From JAAFJU01 sp043764895 (GTDB lineage: Bacteria > Cyanobacteriota > Cyanobacteriia > Leptolyngbyales > Leptolyngbyaceae), in NCBI GenBank assembly GCA_043764895.1, contig JAYUJY010000117.1:1-5399 (forward strand): 5,399 nt of DNA, given 5' to 3'. A model generated the notes under the pieces. It was not told the DNA's origin. It worked only from the letters and a program-made list of their open reading frames with translations, and ran no database searches. Positions 1 to 5,399 of the stretch are shown here, in pieces. The position numbers and the translations under genes are program-made. How positions within the stretch are numbered: the first letter of the stretch is position 1; each line of letters opens with the position of its first letter.

Positions 1-1224
1 GTTGTGGGAACCGAGGATGACGCTAGATCGATCGAGGATAGCAAATTTGTGGTGCAGCAGGTCGCCCGGTGGGAGCTTGGGGACGCCGACGGATTGGGCC
101 GGGGGATTCCAAGGATTGCTATTTTTGCCCTGGCAGGGAACGTTGAGGCCCAGCATGTCGAGACTTTTGCTATAGGGGCGGGTCATGAAACCGGGGTCGA
201 AAAGTCCTCGAATGGCGATCGGTTTTTTCGTCAGCGGAGCTAGCTTTGCGGAGAGTTTGACATCCGAGAAGACGAACAGCGCTAAGTCGATTGAGGTTTT
301 GGCTTCGCGGAGAGTTTCGGCGATCAATCCGTTGCTGCTCGCATTCCAGTCTGAGCGTTTTTCCGTTGGTGAGAAGTGGAGTTGGACCGTGGAGCGACCG
401 AGGGTGAATGTTTGGGTCGGACGATCGCGTTTTTTGCGTTTAAACTGTTTCTTCTCCCACATCAAATTGAATTCAGTTTGAAAGGCGTTTGCGATTTCAG
501 AACTGTTTATAGTTACAAGGTTGTTTGCATTGCCGCGACTGTTCGGATTCAGGATATCGCCGTGGATATCTGAAGGGGTCCAGTTGGCTGAGGTGACGAT
601 CGTACTTTTGCCGTCAATAATCATAAATTTGTGGTGCATAAGTCCGCTGGTTCCCGATCGGTCATCGATTCGGGAAATACCCGCACGATCGAGAACTAGT
701 AAAGCATCATGCGTTTGCATTTCTTCAGCATCGATCGTCCCGTCTTTGTTCACATCCATGATCGCTTTGTTGTCGTCGTAGCGTTGCCCTTCGCGTTTGG
801 GAAGGGCGGAAATTTGGGCTGGAGTTATGCTGCTGTAGGGCGTGGAATATTGGTTTTCTAAAATGACAGAAATTTTGACCCCGGCGCGAGCACGATCGGC
901 GAGGGCTTGGGCAATGCGGGGAAGACGAAATTCTTGGACGGCGATTTGGACACTGGTTTGGGCGGAGTTTATTCCATCGATGATGATCTGTTCGAGGTTG
1001 TCACCGGAGCGGGTGATCGGTCGATCGAGTTCCGTGTATTCTGCTGCTTCGTTATGATTCATGTAGGTTTGAATCAGCGGATCTTGGGGAAGGGCGGGAA
1101 TGCGATCGAGCTTGGCGGGGGCTGGAATGGCCGTTTGACAGCCGCTGATGCTGGTTGTTAGGCCATACACCGCTGTCAGGCTAAAAATCCATCGTCCTAG
1201 TACTGCGCGGCGTAAGTTCCCCAT
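1..1224 (-). CDS. Phospholipase D-family lipoprotein with two HKD motifs and an EF-hand loop (3' end outside window)
   Basis: I read 408 open codons from the ATG at 1224-1222 to the window edge, with no stop, so the C-terminus is missing. The start is supported by AGGAG (complement of 1233-1237) 8 bases upstream. Residues 1-28 look like a signal peptide: arginines at 5, 6 and 11, then a hydrophobic stretch, then the lipobox ISGC with Cys29, so a membrane-anchored lipoprotein facing the periplasm is predicted. The RR pair followed by AVL could also suit Tat export. HKD motif 1 is H197-x-K199-x4-D204 followed by TSANW (211-215). HKD motif 2 is H391-x-K393-x4-D398 followed by GSHN at the very edge. 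In this superfamily the two motifs form one active site that cleaves phosphodiester bonds via a phospho-histidine. Substrate cannot be told: phospholipid, or extracellular nucleic acid as in secreted Nuc-type nucleases. An EF-hand loop (157-168) sits before motif 1. The family call is secure; substrate and localisation are inferred. Confidence 0.9.
   Translation of the reverse strand, partial: MGNLRRAVLGRWIFSLTAVYGLTTSISGCQTAIPAPAKLDRIPALPQDPLIQTYMNHNEAAEYTELDRPITRSGDNLEQIIIDGINSAQTSVQIAVQEFRLPRIAQALADRARAGVKISVILENQYSTPYSSITPAQISALPKREGQRYDDNKAIMDVNKDGTIDAEEMQTHDALLVLDRAGISRIDDRSGTSGLMHHKFMIIDGKSTIVTSANWTPSDIHGDILNPNSRGNANNLVTINSSEIANAFQTEFNLMWEKKQFKRKKRDRPTQTFTLGRSTVQLHFSPTEKRSDWNASSNGLIAETLREAKTSIDLALFVFSDVKLSAKLAPLTKKPIAIRGLFDPGFMTRPYSKSLDMLGLNVPCQGKNSNPWNPPAQSVGVPKLPPGDLLHHKFAILDRSSVILGSHN
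721..756 (-). other. EF-hand calcium-binding loop within the PLD-family protein
   Basis: Residues 157-168 of the minus-strand protein read DVNKDGTIDAEE. Every canonical EF-hand position is satisfied: Asp at 1, Asn at 3, Asp at 5, Gly at 6, Ile at 8, Asp at 9 and Glu at 12. I see only one such loop in the visible protein. It lies about 30 residues before the first HKD motif, in an insertion between the N-terminal strand/helix segment and the catalytic motif. Calcium binding is inferred from the motif only. Confidence 0.75.
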
Positions 1225-1254
1225 ACTACGATCTCCTAAAACGATCGGAGGTAT

Positions 1255-1371
1255 TGATGAATTCTTCGTTAGGTTTAGGGCACGGCATGGCCATGCCCCT
1301 ACACTCTTTGGAACCCGGATCTGTAGGGGCATGGCTCGCCGTGCCCCAAACCCAACGAAGAAGTGATGAAT
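1255..1371. mobile_element. Possible MITE insertion with 8-base direct repeats
   Basis: TGATGAAT occurs at 1255-1262 directly before the palindrome and again at 1364-1371, two bases after its right arm. An inverted-repeat element bracketed by identical 8-base direct repeats looks like a non-autonomous transposable element with its target-site duplication. The two extra bases on the right leave the exact element ends uncertain, and a chance repeat in a short AT-rich flank is not excluded. Confidence 0.4.
1263..1361. repeat. Long imperfect inverted repeat, MITE-like
   Basis: The left arm (1263-1303) pairs with the right arm (1322-1361) over about 40 bases with two A/G differences and one small indel region around 1287-1290, leaving an 18-base loop. 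The arms contain GTAGGGGCATGGC and GGGCACGGC words, of a kind often seen in intergenic palindromic repeats of cyanobacteria. The arms contain no convincing gene of their own; reading frames through it come from the symmetry. It sits in the spacer between the divergent PLD and cysteine desulfurase genes and could form a strong hairpin in either transcript. The 8-base word TGATGAAT flanks it on both sides. Confidence 0.75.
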
Positions 1372-1510
1372 ATTTGGCTTGCTTACACCGCATCGTTCTA
1401 GCTTTACATTTCGATCCAAACGCACCATATCCGTCCCCATAAGCCGTCTTGCTTAGATTGCCCTCATGGGTCAGGTCACGCGACAATAGTAGGGTCATGT
1501 AAAAAGCCCT

Positions 1511-2674
1511 ATGCAAATTTATCTCGATTACAGCGCCACAACTCCGCCTCGCCCTGAGGTCATGGCTTTGATGCAGACGGTGATGGCCGAACACTGGGGC
1601 AATCCATCGAGTCTCCACCATTGGGGCAATCGAAGTGCCATAGCGCTGGAACGATCGCGCGCCCAAATTGGTCGGCTGGTCAATGCGCCTGCGGAGACGA
1701 TCGTTTTTACTTCCGGCGGGACGGAGGCGGATAATCTAGCGGTATTTGGGATAACGCAGCAGTATACGCAGCCGCAGCATGTGATTATTTCTAGCGTGGA
1801 GCATTCGGCGGTGGCGGAACCTGTGCGGCAGTTAGAACGCGAGGGTTGGCAGGTGACGCGGTTGCCAGTCGATGCCACTGGACGCGTTGATCCGATGGAT
1901 TTGGAAGCGGCGATTCAGCCTAATACGGTGCTGATTTCAATGATTTGGGGGCAGAGCGAAATTGGGACGGTGCAGCCGATCGCGCAGTTGGGGGCAATAG
2001 CACGACGTCGGGGCGTTATTTTCCATACCGATGCGGTTCAAATTGCAGGACGATTACCCATCGATGTGCAGACGCTTCCGGTGGATTTGCTGTCTATTTC
2101 GAGCCACAAAATTTACGGGCCACAGGGGGCGGGGGCGTTGTATGTGCGGCCTGAGTTGACGCTGCTCCCGATGATGCGCGGGGGAGGTCAGGAGGAAGGC
2201 TGGCGATCGGGGACGCAGGCAATCGGAGTGTTGGCTGGGTTCGGTTTAGCCGCAGAGTTGGTTCAATCTGAGATGGACTATGAGGGCGATCGATTGGTAG
2301 TGTTACGCGATCGATTGTTTGAGCAGTTGGCGGGGACGGGGCTAAAGCCAACGGGAAGCTTAAGTAGTCGCCTTCCACATCACGCCAGTTTTTGGATGCC
2401 CGATGCCGATGGCGAAACGGTCAGTGGTAAAACTCTCGTCCGACACATGAACTTAGCCGGGATTGGAATTAGCGCGGGGGCAGCTTGTAGCAGTGGGAAG
2501 TTATCACCAAGTTTGATCCTAAAAGCAATTGGCTTTAACGATCGCATGGCAAAAACAGGAATTCGGCTCTCTCTCGGGCGATCGACTACTGTCGAAGATA
2601 TTGATTGGACGGTGATGGTCTTGAAACAGGTGCTCGATAGAATGGCGGTAGGAGTTGCGATCGTCGGTTCTTAG
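1511..2674 (+). CDS. Cysteine desulfurase, NifS/IscS class
   Basis: This 387-residue PLP enzyme removes sulfur from L-cysteine to give alanine and an enzyme-bound persulfide for Fe-S clusters and other sulfur-containing cofactors. The family's landmarks are all present: the N-terminal YLDYSATTP (4-12), GNPSSLH (30-36), the PLP phosphate-binding TSGGTEADN (67-75), His98 in SVEHSA stacking on the cofactor, HTDAVQ (172-177) with Asp174, the Schiff-base Lys200 in SSHKIYGPQG, RSGTQ (232-236), and the active-site loop AGAACSSGK with Cys326. Length fits the 380-400 residues usual for the class. The long Cys loop fits class I (NifS/IscS) rather than SufS. The usual NNE before IG is QSE here (148-150). 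No good Shine-Dalgarno precedes the ATG at 1511; the N-terminal motif starts at residue 4, so this start fits. I cannot say whether it is the nif or the housekeeping paralogue; no nif gene is adjacent. Confidence 0.95.
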   Translation: MQIYLDYSATTPPRPEVMALMQTVMAEHWGNPSSLHHWGNRSAIALERSRAQIGRLVNAPAETIVFTSGGTEADNLAVFGITQQYTQPQHVIISSVEHSAVAEPVRQLEREGWQVTRLPVDATGRVDPMDLEAAIQPNTVLISMIWGQSEIGTVQPIAQLGAIARRRGVIFHTDAVQIAGRLPIDVQTLPVDLLSISSHKIYGPQGAGALYVRPELTLLPMMRGGGQEEGWRSGTQAIGVLAGFGLAAELVQSEMDYEGDRLVVLRDRLFEQLAGTGLKPTGSLSSRLPHHASFWMPDADGETVSGKTLVRHMNLAGIGISAGAACSSGKLSPSLILKAIGFNDRMAKTGIRLSLGRSTTVEDIDWTVMVLKQVLDRMAVGVAIVGS

Positions 2675-2697
2675 TTTGATAAGGCGATCGTTAATGA

Positions 2698-2741
2698 GAA
2701 AATATTGCTACACCAACGATTTGCTATACTGAAAATATTGC
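2698..2741. repeat. Pair of 11-base direct repeats flanking the promoter
   Basis: GAAAATATTGC occurs at 2698-2708 and 2731-2741, 33 bases apart start to start, which is close to three turns of B-DNA. One copy lies over the -35 region and the other at the expected transcription start, on either side of the extended -10. This placement would suit an operator bound on one face of the helix. No regulator gene is visible in the window. Confidence 0.5.
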
Positions 2742-2749
2742 GATCGTTG
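2714..2749. promoter_or_regulatory. 7-base inverted repeat around the -10 and start site
   Basis: CAACGAT (2714-2720) is matched by ATCGTTG (2743-2749), with 22 bases between that include the -10 and likely transcription start. It could be an operator, but the arms overlap the common CGATCG-type words of this genome, so chance is plausible. Confidence 0.25.
2722..2730 (+). promoter_or_regulatory. Extended -10 promoter candidate for the DUF262/ATPase operon
   Basis: TGCTATACT reads as an extended -10 element (TG, one base, then TATACT, which differs from TATAAT at one place). It lies about 50 bases upstream of the ATG at 2779, within the 104-base AT-rich spacer after the cysteine desulfurase. 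The only -35-like word, TTGCTA at 2705-2710, is just 14 bases away, so the promoter would depend on the extended -10. Transcription would start near 2737. This rests on the motif alone. Confidence 0.5.
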
Positions 2750-2778
2750 ATAATTTTGAAAAAGAGTGAAGGAAGTGC

Positions 2779-3927
2779 ATGACACTAGAAAACAAGCAGA
2801 TCACAGCAGAAGAGCTAGAGGATTCTGATACTATTTTAGGTATTGATTCTGATGAGGATGAAAGTATCATTCAGCCATTTGATCCTGAATTAATTAGGGT
2901 TGAAACTCGACCAATGACAATTGATCTATTACTACAACGTATCAAATATGAAGAACTGAATCTTACACCAGATTTTCAGAGAAAAGATGGAATTTGGAAT
3001 CCTCGTACTAAAAGTCGCCTCATTGAATCTATCCTCATTCGGATTCCATTGCCAGCTTTTTATATGGACGCTACTGATGAAGACAAATGGGTCGTCATTG
3101 ATGGATTACAGCGGCTTACAACTCTGAAAATGTTTGTCAATGACAAATCATTAGAACTTAGTGAACTTGAATTTTTGATTCAACTTGAAGGTAAAACTTT
3201 CGATGAATTACCCCGAAACTTACAACGACGAATTATCGAAACTCAAGTTACAGTTTATCTAATTGAGAAAGGAACGCCTTCTGCTGTTAAATTTAATATT
3301 TTTAAACGTATAAATACTGGTGGCTTACCATTGTCACTACAAGAAATCCGTCATGCTCTCAACATAGGTAAATCAACTGAATTTCTCAAAAAACTTGCTG
3401 AATCTTCCGATTTTAAGGCAGCAACTGCGCATAGAAATTTTAGTCAACGGATGGCAGATCGTGAGTTTATACTTAGATTCTTATCTTTCGTGATCCACCC
3501 TTACAGTGATTATAAAGCTACAGAGTTTGATAGTTTTTTAAGTGATGTAATGGCAGAAATCAATGAGATGAGTGAGCAGAAAATACGTGAGCTAGAGTTA
3601 AAGTTTAGTACGGCGATGACAGCGGCTTACGAAATTTTTGGCAATGATGCTTTTCGCAAGCGTTCTAGACGAAATGCTCCAAGATCTCCGATCAATAAGG
3701 CATTGTTTGAATCTTGGTCAGTTAGTTTAAGCAAGCTAAATGTTGAACAAATCAAAGTTCTGGTAGAGCGAAAAGACCTAGTAAAAGACAAATTTATTGA
3801 ACTTATGAACGATCGAACAGTGGAGCCTAAATTTGAATCATCCATCTCACAAGGGACGGGAGATACTAGAAAGGTTAAGCGTAGATTCAGTGCGATCGAG
3901 CAGTTGATTCAAGAGGTTTTAGCATGA
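2779..3927 (+). CDS. DUF262-family protein (GmrS/SspE-like N-terminal fold), first gene of a putative defence operon
   Basis: The 382-residue protein shows the DUF262 signature in order: DFQRKDGIWNP (65-75), LIESILIRIPLPAFY (81-95), the DGQQR-type motif as IDGLQRLTTL (107-116), and FNIFKRINTGG (172-182) followed by LSLQEIRHAL. In DUF262 proteins such as GmrS and SspE the DGQQR motif belongs to a ParB-like fold that binds or hydrolyses nucleotide. The HNH/DUF1524 nuclease often fused at the C-terminus is absent; the last third is mostly helical and charged, so any effector would have to be another subunit. Residues 11-38 form an acidic tail. No signal peptide or membrane segment is seen, so it should be cytoplasmic. 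AAGGA (2769-2773) lies 5 bases before the ATG. Its stop overlaps the ATPase start by 4 bases (ATGA), indicating translational coupling. The gene is much AT-richer than the upstream genes. Family assignment is firm; a defence role is inferred. Confidence 0.9.
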   Translation: MTLENKQITAEELEDSDTILGIDSDEDESIIQPFDPELIRVETRPMTIDLLLQRIKYEELNLTPDFQRKDGIWNPRTKSRLIESILIRIPLPAFYMDATDEDKWVVIDGLQRLTTLKMFVNDKSLELSELEFLIQLEGKTFDELPRNLQRRIIETQVTVYLIEKGTPSAVKFNIFKRINTGGLPLSLQEIRHALNIGKSTEFLKKLAESSDFKAATAHRNFSQRMADREFILRFLSFVIHPYSDYKATEFDSFLSDVMAEINEMSEQKIRELELKFSTAMTAAYEIFGNDAFRKRSRRNAPRSPINKALFESWSVSLSKLNVEQIKVLVERKDLVKDKFIELMNDRTVEPKFESSISQGTGDTRKVKRRFSAIEQLIQEVLA

Positions 3928-5033
3928 TTTACAAACTCCATTTACAGAATTTCAAGCGATTTGAAGATCAATCTTTAGAGTTTAGGACTTTGACACTCCT
4001 CTCCGGACTCAATGGTATGGGAAAATCATCTGTCTTACAATCCCTATTGTTACTACGTCAATCCCATCAACAAAAATTGCTGGAATCTACTGGATTAGCC
4101 CTGAACGGCGATCTAATTCGCATTGGTACAGCTAGCGACGCTTTATACGATTACGCGCAGGAAAACCAGATTGGGTTTACCATTGGTTTTGAGAATGGGA
4201 CTGAAGCCTTGTGGCAATTTGGCTACGACTCTAAATCAGATATTTTAGGCATAGCTTCACCTGCTATCTCTCCTGATGTCTATACATGCAGCCTATTTGG
4301 TGACAATTTTCAATATCTTCAAGCTGAACGTCTTGGACCTCGGACTTCCTTTCCAATGTCTGACTTCCAGGTGCGTCAGCATCGTCAGTTAGGAACTATG
4401 GGTGAGTATACTGCTCACTTTTTGTCTGTTTTTAGAGATACGGAAATTCCAAACGCTGCTCTTAGCCATCCGAAAGCCAAATCTTTGAATTTGCTGAGTC
4501 AGGTTGAAGCTTGGCTAGGTGAGATTAGTCCTGGAACTCGGATTCATATCACGGACAGTCCAGGTATGGATCTAGTGAGTTTGCAATATTCGTTTGGGTT
4601 AAGTAAAGAGTATCGTGCGACAAATGTTGGTTTCGGAATTACCTATACGCTGCCTGTGATTACTGCAATCTTAGCGGCTAAACCAGGCTCTCTCCTATTG
4701 CTAGAGAATCCGGAAGCGCATCTTCACCCCAGGGGTCAAGCTCAAATGGGCAACCTATTATCTCAAGCTGCGGCTCAAGGTGTGCAGATTATTTTAGAAA
4801 CGCATAGCGATCATGTTCTAAATGGAATACGGCTAGCTGTTCATGACGGAAAGCTCGATCCTGATGCAGTTCGATTACACTTCTTTCAAAGGCGTGAATC
4901 TCAGGGCCAATTCGTAAGTGAAGTAGTTTCACCTCAAATGAATCGTAGAGGACGTATTGATCAATGGCCTGATGGATTTTTTGATGAATGGGATAATAGT
5001 CTTGCCGCCTTACTTCAGCCGATCGAGGACTAA
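3924..5033 (+). CDS. ABC/SMC-like AAA ATPase with DUF3696 C-terminus
   Basis: This 369-residue protein starts like RecF/SMC-type ATPases (IYKLHLQNFKRFED, 2-15). Walker A is GLNGMGKSS (28-36) with Lys34. A family-typical YLQAERLGPR (131-140) follows. An ABC-signature-like segment TNVGFGITYTLP lies at 233-244, Walker B at 256-269 (SLLLLENPEAHLHP, Glu261 and Glu264), and the H-loop at ETHSDH (292-297) with His294. The C-terminus GRIDQWPDGFFDEWD (343-357) matches DUF3696. There is no TOPRIM domain as in OLD nucleases and no long coiled coil between the Walker motifs, so it is a compact ATPase without an obvious nuclease of its own. AGAGG (3912-3916) sits 7 bases before the ATG. It overlaps the DUF262 gene by 4 bases and is followed 3 bases after its stop by the next start, so all three are likely one transcript. 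Such ATPases usually act as sensor or switch subunits in phage defence; that role here is inferred. Confidence 0.9.
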   Translation: MIYKLHLQNFKRFEDQSLEFRTLTLLSGLNGMGKSSVLQSLLLLRQSHQQKLLESTGLALNGDLIRIGTASDALYDYAQENQIGFTIGFENGTEALWQFGYDSKSDILGIASPAISPDVYTCSLFGDNFQYLQAERLGPRTSFPMSDFQVRQHRQLGTMGEYTAHFLSVFRDTEIPNAALSHPKAKSLNLLSQVEAWLGEISPGTRIHITDSPGMDLVSLQYSFGLSKEYRATNVGFGITYTLPVITAILAAKPGSLLLLENPEAHLHPRGQAQMGNLLSQAAAQGVQIILETHSDHVLNGIRLAVHDGKLDPDAVRLHFFQRRESQGQFVSEVVSPQMNRRGRIDQWPDGFFDEWDNSLAALLQPIED

Positions 5034-5036
5034 TTT

Positions 5037-5177
5037 ATGGCAATGAAAATAGTGTTGAACGACTTATCGCTACTTTGCCCTGTCAGTGAGCGGGGAATAG
5101 CTAGGACACTGATGACTGAATTGATATCTGTGATAAGCACAGCACAGATATTTGGATCAGAGAAAACCTGGGTCTAG
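5037..5177 (+). pseudogene. 5' remnant of the operon's third gene, cut by an insertion sequence
   Basis: An ATG at 5037, 3 bases after the ATPase stop and 7 bases after GAGGA (5025-5029), opens a 46-codon frame ending in TAG at 5175-5177. Its start is good and its position is exactly where an operon partner is expected, but 46 residues is very short. The peptide begins MAMKIVLNDLSLLCPVSE and continues as an apparent helix (RTLMTELISVISTAQIFG), which reads like the beginning of a larger globular protein. If the insertion sequence begins at 5170, only the first 44 codons are native, and the Trp, Val and stop come wholly or partly from the element. I do not recognise a domain. Alternatively it is a genuine small protein. 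Any remainder would lie beyond the window, on the far side of the element. Confidence 0.6.
5124..5151. repeat. Perfect 9-base inverted repeat inside the third-gene remnant
   Basis: ATATCTGTG (5124-5132) and CACAGATAT (5143-5151) are exact reverse complements with a 10-base loop. No T-tract follows, so it is not a typical terminator. It lies within the reading frame, 18 bases before the proposed insertion-sequence end. It may simply be coding sequence, or a hairpin that makes a favoured insertion target. Confidence 0.5.
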
Positions 5178-5399
5178 CGTAATCAGTATGCTAACGTATT
5201 AGAATACGATATCAGAGATCCCTTATGCAACTGACTGTTACTCAACTCCTTGGCTTGCCGGGTATTGATGTTGAAGACTACTCAGAGTTAGAACATCAAA
5301 CGATCCTTCATGTTGAAGCTCATTCTACCCAAAGTGTCTGTCCTCGCTGTCTCCAAGCAAGTTCTCATCTTCATCAAAATCATTGGCACTTTGTTCGGG
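5170..5399 (+). mobile_element. Left part of an ISL3-like insertion sequence (continues past window)
   Basis: The transposase beginning at 5225 marks an insertion sequence. The left end is proposed at GGGTCT (5170-5175), because ISL3-family termini commonly begin with GG followed by a TCT word and the transposase start normally follows within about 50-100 bases. The 55 bases between fit. ISL3 elements usually make 8-base target duplications, which would make GAAAACCT (5162-5169) the left copy. The right end is outside the window, so neither the terminal inverted repeat nor the duplication can be confirmed. The element being present is more certain than its exact boundary. Confidence 0.6.
5225..5399 (+). 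CDS. ISL3-family transposase, N-terminal fragment (runs off window)
   Basis: Fifty-eight codons are visible from the ATG at 5225, ending at the window edge without a stop. The protein begins MQLTVTQLLGLPGIDVEDY and has a Cys-x2-Cys pair (C39-PR-C42) followed by a His-rich segment (H48, H50, H53, H55) ending in HFVR. This is the layout of the N-terminal zinc-finger region of ISL3 transposases, where a short hydrophobic LLxLP start is followed by VCPRC and then an arginine just before the conserved DLP segment. The DDE catalytic domain would lie beyond the window. Full-length members are about 400 residues. No strong Shine-Dalgarno is visible. The family call rests on this N-terminal pattern alone; it is a good match but not proof. 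Confidence 0.75.
   Translation, partial: MQLTVTQLLGLPGIDVEDYSELEHQTILHVEAHSTQSVCPRCLQASSHLHQNHWHFVR

Noticed and set aside
4..1161. Several plus-strand open frames of 65-98 codons across 4-1161
   Set aside because: They lie opposite one continuous minus-strand frame of 408 codons that has both HKD motifs, a lipobox and a Shine-Dalgarno; none of the plus-strand peptides shows a recognisable family pattern.
1379..1409. Possible promoter TTGCTT ... TTACAT for the cysteine desulfurase
   Set aside because: The spacing is about 19 bases and the -10 match is weak; nothing else in 1372-1510 supports a defined start site.
1491..1510. AGGG ... CCCT just before the cysteine desulfurase start, as hairpin or ribosome site
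   Set aside because: The stem is only four bases and the AGGG is too far (about 16 bases) from the ATG to be a normal Shine-Dalgarno.
1226..1666. Minus-strand open frame of 146 codons through the palindrome and into the cysteine desulfurase
   Set aside because: It runs across the inverted repeat and antisense to conserved N-terminal motifs of the desulfurase; its peptide looks like translated repeat, not a protein family.
2094..2378. Minus-strand open frame of 94 codons
   Set aside because: It is fully antisense to the desulfurase segment with the PLP lysine, and is proline- and serine-rich in the way GC-rich antisense frames often are.
2675..2700. Terminator after the cysteine desulfurase
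   Set aside because: No GC-rich stem followed by a T-tract is present between the stop at 2674 and the next promoter.
3924..5033. OLD-family nuclease or Septu PtuA as the identity of the ATPase
   Set aside because: No TOPRIM domain is visible, no HNH partner is adjacent, and the WPDGFFDEW C-terminus matches DUF3696 better.

Overview
The window looks like a piece of a cyanobacterial chromosome. The main clue is the very frequent CGATCG hexamer, the core of the HIP1 repeat typical of cyanobacteria. It is dense over about positions 1-2760. A cyanobacterial-looking cysteine desulfurase and an intergenic palindrome of the GTAGGGGCATGGC type common in these genomes agree with this. I cannot name a species.

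Left part (1-1510). A minus-strand gene enters from the left edge and starts at 1224. It encodes a predicted exported lipoprotein of the phospholipase D superfamily with two HKD motifs and a canonical EF-hand calcium loop between the N-terminal part and the first HKD motif. Its C-terminal end is outside the window. The 286-base divergent spacer (1225-1510) carries a long imperfect hairpin (1263-1361) bracketed by 8-base direct repeats, which looks like a MITE-type insertion.

Middle (1511-2674). A complete plus-strand cysteine desulfurase of the NifS/IscS class has both its PLP lysine and its catalytic cysteine in place. It is probably a housekeeping gene for sulfur supply and Fe-S cluster assembly.

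Right part (2675-5177). A visibly AT-richer segment, poor in CGATCG, begins with a promoter-like region containing an extended -10 and spaced repeats. It then carries a tight operon: a DUF262-family protein (2779-3927), an ABC/SMC-like ATPase with a DUF3696 C-terminus (3924-5033, 4-base ATGA overlap), and the first ~44 codons of a third gene (from 5037). This layout suggests a mobile anti-phage defence cassette. From memory it resembles the three-gene Menshen type, but that identity is unverified. The ATPase probably acts as a sensor or motor and the DUF262 protein as a nucleotide- or DNA-dependent partner; these roles are inferred from the families.

Right edge (about 5170-5399). The third gene appears to be cut by an ISL3-like insertion sequence whose transposase starts at 5225 and runs off the window. 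If so, the cassette is broken at its third gene in this strain.
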